Shown piece by piece: positions 28,007 through 35,755 of a stretch of DNA of 64,000 bases; position 1 is the first letter of the stretch; each line of letters starts with the position of its first letter. Position numbers and translations under genes: made by a program. The notes under the pieces are model-generated. The model worked only from the letters and a program-made list of their open reading frames with translations, had not been told where the DNA came from and searched no databases. The stretch spans positions 79,231-143,230 of the forward strand of contig NZ_NRRF01000007.1 in NCBI RefSeq assembly GCF_016583565.1, given 5' to 3'. Source of the DNA: Thiocystis violacea (GTDB taxonomy: Bacteria > Pseudomonadota > Gammaproteobacteria > Chromatiales > Chromatiaceae).

Positions 28007-28204
28007 ATGAACCAGATTTACTACGATGCCGTGACCAAGATGGAACAGATGGGTGTCGACGACGAGTATATCCAGGGTTGGCAGTGCGGCTTCCTCCAGA
28101 ATCCGAAGCGCGAAGAGCAGCGTCTGACCGAAGCCTACGAGGCCGGTTACACCGACGGCGAAGAGAAGACGACCGACAATTTCGGTGACTGGGTAAAGGC
28201 CTAA
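28007..28204 (+). CDS. Small acidic protein of unknown function
   Basis: A 65-residue protein (MNQIYYDAVTKMEQMG...), preceded by CGGAGATCGGAA as ribosome-binding region. The frame can be extended to 27950, but that part looks non-coding. It contains two related segments, GWQCGFLQNPKREEQ and AYEAGYTDGEEKTTD, each an aromatic residue followed by a Gly-x-Gly-like turn. The pattern vaguely recalls ribosome modulation factor (AYxxGYxAGxxG ... GWxxG) in the opposite order, but the protein is acidic rather than basic, so the relation is only a suggestion. It stands alone. Confidence 0.7.
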   Translation: MNQIYYDAVTKMEQMGVDDEYIQGWQCGFLQNPKREEQRLTEAYEAGYTDGEEKTTDNFGDWVKA

Positions 28205-28435
28205 GGCCGCAACTGCCCTCTGGCCGGAGTCCAAGCCGGCCGGACCTTGGGCGTGAGTGCCTTTCCCTGCCATCTCCTCGACTAGCCGCTCGGCGGGCGT
28301 CGAGTGGGTGGCGGTTGCACGCATTGCGCTCGGGCGTGAGCGGATGCCGGATTCAGGTTCCTTGGATTCCTCCCGCCCGCTCTTCTGTCCTCTTCCCCTC
28401 TGAGTGCCGCGGGCATTGGCTCCGTCAATGCTCGG

Positions 28436-30925
28436 TCAACCTTCATCCCTGAGTGTCTTGAGCGGCGGCTGGATCAACAGCGGATAGGTCGCCAGTGTCC
28501 CCGCCAGGCCAATCAAGAGGGCCGAGCCCAAGACGCCGACCGCCCAGAGTGCGGGATTGGGGCTGAACTCCAACTCGAAGAGCTGCTCGGCCAGGATATA
28601 GCCGGTCGCTTGCGCAAAGATGGTTGCCAACAGCCCGGCGAGCAGTCCAGCGCCGGCGAATTCCACGGCCAGGCTGCCCAGGAGCGCGCGCCGGCGCGCG
28701 CCAAGTGTGCGCAAGACGCCATGTTCGACCCGACGCTGTTCCAGGCTGGCCTGAATGCCGGCATACATCACCAGCAGACCCGCTACCAGGGTGAAGAGGA
28801 AGACGTACTCGACCGCGAGCACGCCGCGGTCGATGATCGCTCGAACCTGCGCGAGGATGGCGTCGACATCCAAGCTCGTCACGCTCGGGAAGCGCTGGGT
28901 CAGCTCGGCGATGAGCGGCTCGCGATCTGGCGGCAGATAGAAGCTGGTGATGTAGGTTGCCGCCTCGTCTTTGAGCAATGCCGGGGAAGAGGCCACGAAG
29001 AAGTTCACGTTGAAGCTGTCCCACTGCACCTCTCGGAGGCTGGTCACCGGGGCGCTCACTTCATGCCCAGAGACCCAGAAAGTCAGCTCATCGCCGAGCC
29101 CGATTCCCAGGGTCTCCGCAATACCCTGCTCGACGGAGAGTTGTGGCGCCGCCGCCGCGTCGGTCCACCAGCGGCCGGCGACGATGCGGTTATCCGGCTG
29201 CGCGTCCTCAGCGTAGCTCAGGTTGAATTCGCGGCTGGCGAGGCGTTCCGCGCGCGGATCCTCGTAGTCGCTGGGCTCGACGCTGTGCGCGTTGATGCGG
29301 AGCAGTCGCCCGCGAATCATGGGGTAGAGCACCGGTGCCGGGATGTCGGAAGCGCGCAGGAAGCCTTTAAGGGGCTCGACTTCCTGCGGTTGGATGTTGA
29401 TGAGGAAGTAGTTGGGTGCGCCCTCCGGCAGCGTCTCCTGCCAGGATTTCAGCAGATCCACCCGCACGACAGCCAGCAGCAGCAGTGCGAGGATGCCGAT
29501 TCCGAGCCCCGTGATCTGCAGCACCGCCGTGCTCGGGCGGCGGGCGAGGGCGGCTAGCCCCAGTCGCCAGACACCGCGTGCGCGCCCGGCAAGCCCGCCC
29601 GCAAGCCGCACCAGCCCCAGCACCGTGAGGATCAGCGTGACGAGGGTGCCGAGCACGGCCGCCAGGAGCTTCCAGGCAAGCTCGGCGTCGTTCGCCTGCC
29701 AGAAGACCAGCACCGCCAAGGCCGCGGCGGCGGCCCCCAGGCTCACGGCGGCGGACGCGCGCGGGGCGCCGAGGTCGCGGCGGATCGCCCGAAGTGGCGG
29801 TACCTGAGCGAGCTGGAACAGCGGCGGGACGGCGAATCCCAGCAGCGCCGTCATGCCCGTCGTCATGCCGACCAGCGCGGGCGCGAGCGATGGCGGTGGC
29901 AGATCCTTCGCAAACCAGTCCGAGAGCGCGAGCGCCAGGCCCTGCTGTCCGGCCCAGCCCAGGAGGCAGCCGAGCAGGCTCGCCAAGAGCCCGAAGACCA
30001 CCAGCCGCAGCACGAAGACCTGCATCAGGAGGTGCCTGGCGGCGCCGAGGCAGCGCATGACCGCCACCGCATCGATCTGGCGCTCGACGAGGCGATGGCT
30101 CGCCAGCGCAATGGCCGCTCCGGCCACGAGCAGCGTGACCAGTGTGGCGAGGTGGAGGAAGCGCGATGCGCGCTCGATGGCGGAGGCGAATTCGGGACGT
30201 GCATCGGCGGCGTCGTCCAGCGTGACATCGACACCGAGCTTGGGCTCGACCCAAGCCTTGAAGCCGGAGACGGCATCGGCCGGGCCAGCGACGAGCAGCC
30301 GGTAGGTCGCGCGGCTGGCGGGGCCGATGAGCTTGGTCGCCGCCAGGTCCGTGCGATTCATCAGCACGCGCGGCGCGATATTGAAGAAGCTGCGACCCTG
30401 GTCAGGCTCTTTGGTCAGGATCGCCCCGATACGCAGCTGTGTGTCTCCCACGCCCAGCTCCGCTCCGACGTCGACCGCCAGGAGTCTCAGCAGGCGCGAC
30501 TCCGCCCACGCCTCGCCGGCGGCGGGACCGCTCAGCGCCGCGCGGTCTGGCGCCTCGAGCCCATCGCTGAGCCGGAGCTCGCCACGCAGCGGGTAGCTGG
30601 GGTCGACCGCCTTGATTTGGACGAGCTGAGGCCCTCGCGCAGCGACCACGACGCTGCGAAACTCCACCAGCTGAGCGATGTCGAGTCCGCGCGCCCGCGC
30701 CTCTTGCGCGAAGTCCTGCGTCAAGGGGTGGGATGACTCGAGCACCAGGTCGGCCGCGATGAGTGCGCTGCCTTGCCGCTCCATGGTCGCCTCGACGCGG
30801 TCCGTGAAGAAGCCGACGGCCGTGATGGCGGCCACCGTGAGGACGAGCGCGGCGCTCAGCAGATAGAGTTCGCCGCTGCGCCAGTCTTGACGCAGCAGCC
30901 GCAGGGTGATGCGCCACGCCTTCAC
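28436..30925 (-). CDS. ybbP: FtsX-like ABC transporter permease YbbP
   Basis: An 829-residue inner-membrane permease with duplicated FtsX-like domains. A first membrane segment near the N-terminus (LYLLSAALVLTVAAITAVGFF) is followed by a large periplasmic domain, a central group of membrane segments, a second periplasmic domain and a final group of three or four segments (VEYVFLFTLVAGLLVMYAG). The YbbA-YbbP family is thought to act with TesA, encoded divergently here; the transported substrate is not established. GTG 30925 overlaps the stop of ybbA by four bases. Confidence 0.9.
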   Translation of the reverse strand: MKAWRITLRLLRQDWRSGELYLLSAALVLTVAAITAVGFFTDRVEATMERQGSALIAADLVLESSHPLTQDFAQEARARGLDIAQLVEFRSVVVAARGPQLVQIKAVDPSYPLRGELRLSDGLEAPDRAALSGPAAGEAWAESRLLRLLAVDVGAELGVGDTQLRIGAILTKEPDQGRSFFNIAPRVLMNRTDLAATKLIGPASRATYRLLVAGPADAVSGFKAWVEPKLGVDVTLDDAADARPEFASAIERASRFLHLATLVTLLVAGAAIALASHRLVERQIDAVAVMRCLGAARHLLMQVFVLRLVVFGLLASLLGCLLGWAGQQGLALALSDWFAKDLPPPSLAPALVGMTTGMTALLGFAVPPLFQLAQVPPLRAIRRDLGAPRASAAVSLGAAAAALAVLVFWQANDAELAWKLLAAVLGTLVTLILTVLGLVRLAGGLAGRARGVWRLGLAALARRPSTAVLQITGLGIGILALLLLAVVRVDLLKSWQETLPEGAPNYFLINIQPQEVEPLKGFLRASDIPAPVLYPMIRGRLLRINAHSVEPSDYEDPRAERLASREFNLSYAEDAQPDNRIVAGRWWTDAAAAPQLSVEQGIAETLGIGLGDELTFWVSGHEVSAPVTSLREVQWDSFNVNFFVASSPALLKDEAATYITSFYLPPDREPLIAELTQRFPSVTSLDVDAILAQVRAIIDRGVLAVEYVFLFTLVAGLLVMYAGIQASLEQRRVEHGVLRTLGARRRALLGSLAVEFAGAGLLAGLLATIFAQATGYILAEQLFELEFSPNPALWAVGVLGSALLIGLAGTLATYPLLIQPPLKTLRDEG

Positions 30926-31611
30926 GCCAGGGACTCCAGATGCCCGTTGTTCATGACGAGCCGACGGTCGCAGCGCTCAGCCAGCTGCGCGTCATGGGTG
31001 ACCAGCACCAACGCAGCGCCGGCCTCCTCGCGCAGGTCGAGCAGCAGGTCGATGATGTGCTCGCCCGTGGCTTGATCCAGATTGCCGGTCGGTTCGTCGG
31101 CGAAGAGCACGCTGGGCCGCGGCGCATAGGCACGCGCGATCGCGACGCGCTGTTGCTCCCCGCCCGAGAGCTGCTTGGGGTAATGGTCGGCGCGAGCCGC
31201 GAGGCCGACGCGCTCCAAGGCTTCGTCGGCGCGGCGCGCCGCGTCCCGGGCGCCGGTCAGCTCGAGCGGCAGCAGCACGTTCTCGCGCGCGGTCAAGGTG
31301 GGCAGCAGCTGGAAGTTCTGGAACACGAAGCCCACGCGACCACTGCGCAGCTCGGCGCGTCCGTCCTCATCCAGGTCCGAGACGCGCGTACCGCAGAGCC
31401 ACACCTCGCCCGAGGTCGGGTCGTCGAGTCCGGCGAGGAGTCCCAGGAGCGTCGATTTGCCCGAGCCCGAGGCGCCAAGGATGGCAACGGCCTCTCCAGC
31501 CTCGATCTCCAGGCTCAGGCTCGCGAGGATGGTCAAGCCGCCCGCGGGGCCGTTAACATGCTTCCCTAATCCGATTGCCCTAGACACGGCTTGAGCGCTG
31601 CTCTCTAACAT
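30922..31611 (-). CDS. ybbA: ABC transporter ATPase YbbA
   Basis: A 229-residue LolD/MacB-type ATPase. Walker A is GASGSGKST, the Q-loop is VGFVFQNFQLLPTLTARENV, the signature is LSGGEQQR and Walker B is SVLFADEPTGNLD, followed by the switch His in VTHDAQLAE. It overlaps the permease gene by four bases. Its ATG and the tesA ATG share the self-complementary CATG at 31609-31612, so the two start codons overlap on opposite strands. Confidence 0.93.
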   Translation of the reverse strand: MLESSAQAVSRAIGLGKHVNGPAGGLTILASLSLEIEAGEAVAILGASGSGKSTLLGLLAGLDDPTSGEVWLCGTRVSDLDEDGRAELRSGRVGFVFQNFQLLPTLTARENVLLPLELTGARDAARRADEALERVGLAARADHYPKQLSGGEQQRVAIARAYAPRPSVLFADEPTGNLDQATGEHIIDLLLDLREEAGAALVLVTHDAQLAERCDRRLVMNNGHLESLA

Positions 31612-32236
31612 GATCCGTCGACTCCTGATGTTACTCGTGCTGCTGCCCTTCGCGGTCGTCGCGCAGCCTCCGGTGGTTCTCGTTCTCGGAGACAGCCTGA
31701 GCGCTGGCTACGGCCTCTCAACCGAGGCGGGGTGGGTCTCATTGCTCGCGCGGCGCATTCAGCGGGAAGGGCGGCCGCATCAAGTCGTCAATGCCAGTGT
31801 CTCAGGCGAGACCACGGCTGGCGGGCTGACGCGCCTCCCGGCGTTACTGGAGGAGCATCGGCCGTCTGTGCTGGTGATCGAGTTGGGCGCCAATGACGGA
31901 CTGCGCGGGCTGCCTTTCGGTGTGATGCGGGAGAATCTGGGCGGACTCATTCGGCTCGGTCGCGATAGCGGCGCCAGCGTGCTCTTGATCGGCGTACGTC
32001 TACCGCCAAATTATGGTGTGGCTTACACCGAGGGCTTTCAAGCGGTCTTCCGCGAGGTCAGTACCCAGGAGGGTGTGCCCTTGGTGCCTGCGCTGTTGAA
32101 GAACGTCGCCGAGCACTGGGATCTGATGCAGTCCGATGGTTTACACCCGACGGCGGCTGCGCAAGACAGGCTCTTGGACACTGTTTGGCCGACGCTGGAG
32201 CCGCTCCTCGCCGCGCCCGAGCGGGGCACGCAGTGA
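31610..32236 (+). CDS. tesA: Multifunctional acyl-CoA thioesterase I / lysophospholipase L1 TesA
   Basis: A 208-residue SGNH hydrolase. The N-terminus (MIRRLLMLLVLLPFAVVAQ) is a signal peptide, so the protein acts in the periplasm. Block I GDSLSAGYG holds the catalytic Ser, block III ELGANDGLRGLP the oxyanion Asn, and block V SDGLHPTAAAQ the Asp and His. The family hydrolyses lysophospholipids, thioesters and arylesters. The divergent arrangement with ybbA-ybbP is conserved in many gammaproteobacteria. Confidence 0.93.
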   Translation: MIRRLLMLLVLLPFAVVAQPPVVLVLGDSLSAGYGLSTEAGWVSLLARRIQREGRPHQVVNASVSGETTAGGLTRLPALLEEHRPSVLVIELGANDGLRGLPFGVMRENLGGLIRLGRDSGASVLLIGVRLPPNYGVAYTEGFQAVFREVSTQEGVPLVPALLKNVAEHWDLMQSDGLHPTAAAQDRLLDTVWPTLEPLLAAPERGTQ

Positions 32237-32326
32237 GCGAAGGTTTTTGCTCAGTGCCGCCCTGTCCCCCGTGATAGGCATCAAGGCGCGAGTTGTACCG
32301 ATATCCAGTCGTCGTTGAGACCACCG

Positions 32327-33142
32327 ATGAACACCGAGATGCTGAAGGAAGAGATCAAGAGGGAGCTGCCCGGTTTGCTGCGGGACGACCCCGCGTTCCG
32401 TGCCTTTGTCCTTGATGTGACGCGCTCCGAGTATGCTGGGCGCGCGGAGACTCAAGACCGTTTCTGGGAAGTGCTCGCCGAGCTTCGCCGCGACCGCGAA
32501 GAGCAGGCGCGCAAGTGGAATGAGCAGAAGGCGGAGGATAAGCGCAAATGGGACGAGCAAGCACGCAAGTGGGACGAGCAGGCGCGCAAGTGGGATGAGC
32601 AGAAGGCCGAGGACAAGCGCAACTGGGACGAGCAGAAGGCCGAAGATCGGCTCAGGTGGGATGAGCAGCGGCTGAAATGGGAGCGCAATCAGGACGAGCT
32701 GCTGCGCCTCCATGAAGAGATCATGGCGCAATCGAAGAAGGTGGATCGCTCGATCGGTGCCTTGGGCGCTCGCTGGGGGCTGCAATCCGAGCGGGCCTTC
32801 CGCGACGCGCTGGCCTCGATCCTCGAGGAGAGTTTCGGGGTGCAGGTCATCAACGTCAACGAAATCGATACGACAGGCGAGGTCTTCGGGCGTCCCGATC
32901 AGGTCGAGCTGGACGTGATCGTCAAGAACGGGCAGCTCCTCATTTGCGAGTTGAAATCCTCGATCGACAAGGCGGGGATGTACAGCTTCGAACGCAAGGC
33001 GCGTTTCTACGAGCGTTTGCACAATCGAAAGGCCGACCGGTTGATCGTGATCTCGCCCATGATCGATCCGCGCGCGCTCAAAGTCGCGGCGCAGCTGGGG
33101 ATCGAGACCTTTGGCGACTCGCTCGATATCACTGGGGTTTGA
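32327..33142 (+). CDS. DUF3782-type coiled-coil protein with PD-(D/E)XK nuclease-like domain
   Basis: A 271-residue protein. After a short N-terminal domain (LKEEIKRELPGLLRDDPAFRAFV) comes a highly charged coiled coil made of repeats of KWDEQ with 7- and 11-residue periods, then a C-terminal domain with VELDVIVKNGQLLICELKSS. The Asp, Glu and Lys of that segment fit a PD-(D/E)XK nuclease core. Families of this type (DUF3782) are frequent and often multicopy in sulfur bacteria and cyanobacteria; their biological role is not known. ATG 32327 starts MNTEMLKEE. A 54-base gap separates it from the flavoprotein gene. Confidence 0.82.
   Translation: MNTEMLKEEIKRELPGLLRDDPAFRAFVLDVTRSEYAGRAETQDRFWEVLAELRRDREEQARKWNEQKAEDKRKWDEQARKWDEQARKWDEQKAEDKRNWDEQKAEDRLRWDEQRLKWERNQDELLRLHEEIMAQSKKVDRSIGALGARWGLQSERAFRDALASILEESFGVQVINVNEIDTTGEVFGRPDQVELDVIVKNGQLLICELKSSIDKAGMYSFERKARFYERLHNRKADRLIVISPMIDPRALKVAAQLGIETFGDSLDITGV
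32500..32689. repeat. In-gene repeats encoding KWDEQ coiled-coil units
   Basis: Units of 21 bases (ARKWDEQ) and 33 bases (KAEDKRKWDEQ or variants) alternate within the DUF3782 gene. The near-identical DNA of neighbouring units suggests recent duplication or contraction. Confidence 0.85.
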
Positions 33143-33196
33143 TGTCGCCTCCGGCGTATCGCCCGCTCTTCAAGCACACATCATCTGGAGTCTCTT

Positions 33197-34324
33197 ATGC
33201 AACGCGTTACCATCGTTGGCGCCGGCTTCGCGGCCCTGACGGCCGTCCGAACGCTTCGGCGGCTCAAGCCAGACCTCGAGATCACCGTCGTCAGTCCGCG
33301 GCCCGAGTTCGTCTACTATCCTGGGCTGATCTGGGTCCCCGCGGGTCTGCGCACGGGCGATGACTTGGTCATCGATCTGAAGCGCTTCTTCGGCAGGATG
33401 AAGGCGACCCATTGCGCCGCGGAGGCGACAGGTCTCAGCGACGGCGGCCGTGTCCTCGAGACCACGCAAGGCCCGATCGAGAGCGATGGCCTGATCCTCG
33501 CCAGCGGTGGGCGCTTCATCAAGAAGCTGCCTGGGATCGAGCATGCCATCGTCCCCTGCGAGGGCGTCGCGGCGGCCAAGGCGATCCGCGACCGCGTGCG
33601 CGCCATGGACGGTGGCAGCATCGCCATGGGGTTTGCCAGTAATCCCAACGAGCAAAGCTCGATGCGTGGCGGACCCGTCTTCGAGTTCCTCTTCGGCATG
33701 CACAACCAGCTGCGCAAGGAGGGGCGGCGCGACAGGTTCGACCTGCACTTCTTTACGCCGGCGGAGCGACCCGGAAATCGTCTGGGCCCCAAGGCCGTCG
33801 ACGGCTTGCTCGGCGAGATGAAGCGCTGTGGCATCACCACCCATCTCGGCCACAAGCTCAAGGGCTTCTCGGAGGCCAGCGTCACGACGGAGGCAGAGGA
33901 ATTCCCCGCGGATCTCATCCTCTTCATGCCGGGGTTAACGGGGAACGCCTGGTTCGACAACACGGATCTGCCGCGCTCGCCGGGCGGTCTGCTCCAAGCG
34001 GATGCCCAGTGCCGCGTGCCGGGCTTCGAGCGGGTCTACGTGGCTGGCGATTCCGGCAGCTTTCCAGGCCCTGACTGGATGCCCAAGCAGGGGCATATGG
34101 CCGATTTGCAGGCGCGTGCGGCGTCGCGCAATCTGGTGGCCGAACTCGATGGGAAAAGGCCAACGGCCGGTTTCCGCGTGGAGCTCATCTGCATCGTCGA
34201 CACCAATGACAGCGGCATGCTGGTTGCGCGTACCGAGAAGTACAATCTGGTGTTGCCGTCCATGCGCATCTTCCACTGGCTCAAGCGCTTCTTCGAGTGG
34301 ATCTATCTGCGCCGCTATCATTGA
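33197..34324 (+). CDS. Sulfide:quinone reductase-like FAD-dependent oxidoreductase
   Basis: A 375-residue flavoprotein of the SQR/flavocytochrome c sulfide dehydrogenase superfamily. The N-terminal FAD-binding motif is VTIVGAGFAALTAVRTL, a second nucleotide-contacting stretch is GLILASGGRF, and the FAD-closing motif is VYVAGDSGSF. The C-terminus FHWLKRFFEWIYLRRYH is amphipathic like the membrane anchor of SQR. Cys121 and Cys332 (ELICIVDTND) sit where two of the three SQR cysteines lie, but the middle redox Cys is not found (region ASNPNEQSSMRGG). It may therefore act on a substrate other than sulfide or belong to an atypical SQR type. Confidence 0.75.
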   Translation: MQRVTIVGAGFAALTAVRTLRRLKPDLEITVVSPRPEFVYYPGLIWVPAGLRTGDDLVIDLKRFFGRMKATHCAAEATGLSDGGRVLETTQGPIESDGLILASGGRFIKKLPGIEHAIVPCEGVAAAKAIRDRVRAMDGGSIAMGFASNPNEQSSMRGGPVFEFLFGMHNQLRKEGRRDRFDLHFFTPAERPGNRLGPKAVDGLLGEMKRCGITTHLGHKLKGFSEASVTTEAEEFPADLILFMPGLTGNAWFDNTDLPRSPGGLLQADAQCRVPGFERVYVAGDSGSFPGPDWMPKQGHMADLQARAASRNLVAELDGKRPTAGFRVELICIVDTNDSGMLVARTEKYNLVLPSMRIFHWLKRFFEWIYLRRYH

Positions 34325-34342
34325 TGCGCGTCGGCCCGTCGA

Positions 34343-34371
34343 CTTCGCCTGCGCCCGGCGCGCAGGTGAAG
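34343..34371 (+). terminator. Stem-loop after the SQR-like gene
   Basis: A stem of about 12 bp (CTTCGCCTGCGC against GCGCGCAGGTGAAG with one wobble pair) begins 19 bases after the stop codon at 34324. No T-tract follows, so termination function is uncertain. Confidence 0.4.
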
Positions 34372-34588
34372 CCGTGACGGCTCGGGGCAGTGCTCACTGC
34401 ATCTCACGACCATGGCGCGATCTGGGCACTCCTCGCCGGCTTCTCCTCCGTGGCATCGATAAGTCGCGCGCGAGCAGGCGCAGGCGTCTGGTTAGGGTAG
34501 ACAGACAGATCATGCTCAATCCGGTTTGCTTTTTTTCGCGCCTCGCGTAGATTCTCGCGAGATTCCGACCTAAGACCGATTCCCCGCC

Positions 34589-35755
34589 TTGGCGACCCCC
34601 TCCATCAAGCAGGTCAAGACTGCAGCCGGTGCATCCGCGCCGCTCATTCGCGCCGCGATCGTGAGCGATTTGAGCGCCTTGCTGCGCCTCGAAGAGGCGG
34701 CGTTCGAAACCGATCGCATCAATCGCCGCCAGTTTCGCTACCTCTTGACGCGCGGTCGGGCGCGCACCCTGGTCGCGCACGAGGGGGGTGTCTTGCTTGG
34801 CTATGTCCTGGTGCTCTTCAGTCGGGCGACCTCGGTCGCGCGGCTCTACTCCATCGCGGTCTCTGAGCAGGCGCGGGGGCGGGGCATCGGCCGGCTGTTG
34901 GTGGTGGCGGCCGAGCAGGCGGCCTGGGAGCAGGATCGCGCCTATATGCGCCTGGAGATCCGGCGCGACAATCTGGCCTCTCAGACGCTGTTCGAGCACG
35001 CGGGCTATCGCCGCTTCGGCGTGCTTTCGGACTACTACGAAGATCACATGGAGGCGCTGCGCTACGAGAAGCTGATTGCGCCCGGTTTGAAGCCCGAACT
35101 CAAGCGGGTGCCCTTCTACGAGCAGACGCTCGATTTCACCTGCGGCCCGTCCTCTCTCATGATGGCCATGCAGGCGCTAAAGCCCTCTCTGGTGCTGAGC
35201 CGGACGCTGGAGTTGCGCATCTGGCGCGAGTCCACGACCATCTTCATGACCTCCGGGCATGGCGGCTGCGGACCGCTCGGGTTGGCGCTGGCGGCCAATC
35301 GCCGCGGGTTCGACGTGGCGGTCTACGTGAGCGACAAGGGCGTGCTCCTGGTCGACTCGGTGCGCAGCCCCGAGAAGAAGGAGGTCATGCGCCTGGTCCA
35401 TGAGGACATGCTCGCCGAGGCCGAGCAGCGCGGTATACCAGTCAACTACGAGACCCTGCGCATTGCCGATCTACAGGCACGCTGGGACGCCGGTGTCGTG
35501 CCGCTGGTGCTGATCAGCTCCTATCGGATCTATCAAGAGAAGTTTCCTCACTGGGTCGTGATCACCGGCTTCGACGAGCACTTCGTCTACGTCCACGACC
35601 CCTACGTCGACTATGAGAACGGAGAGACCACGCTGGACTCGATCGATATGCCCATTCAACGCGACGAATTCAGCCGCATGGCCCGCTATGGTCGGGTCGG
35701 GCTGCAGGCCGTCGTGCTCGTCTCCGAGCCTGCCGGGGTGTCCCCGCATGGCTGA
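34589..35755 (+). CDS. GNAT acetyltransferase / C39-like cysteine peptidase fusion
   Basis: A 388-residue two-domain protein. Residues about 18-160 form a GNAT domain resembling RimI (acetyl-CoA loop ARGRGIGRLL at 95-104, NLASQTLFEHAGY). Residues about 170-388 form a C39-like papain-fold peptidase with the active-site Cys185 in LDFTCGPSSLMMAM, His321 in FPHWVVITGF and Asp337 in VYVHDPYVDYE. The only plausible start is TTG 34589. Its stop overlaps the start of the ATP-grasp gene (ATGGCTGA), so the two are translationally coupled. Pairs of this kind have been predicted to make or process peptides, but no substrate is known. Confidence 0.88.
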   Translation: MATPSIKQVKTAAGASAPLIRAAIVSDLSALLRLEEAAFETDRINRRQFRYLLTRGRARTLVAHEGGVLLGYVLVLFSRATSVARLYSIAVSEQARGRGIGRLLVVAAEQAAWEQDRAYMRLEIRRDNLASQTLFEHAGYRRFGVLSDYYEDHMEALRYEKLIAPGLKPELKRVPFYEQTLDFTCGPSSLMMAMQALKPSLVLSRTLELRIWRESTTIFMTSGHGGCGPLGLALAANRRGFDVAVYVSDKGVLLVDSVRSPEKKEVMRLVHEDMLAEAEQRGIPVNYETLRIADLQARWDAGVVPLVLISSYRIYQEKFPHWVVITGFDEHFVYVHDPYVDYENGETTLDSIDMPIQRDEFSRMARYGRVGLQAVVLVSEPAGVSPHG

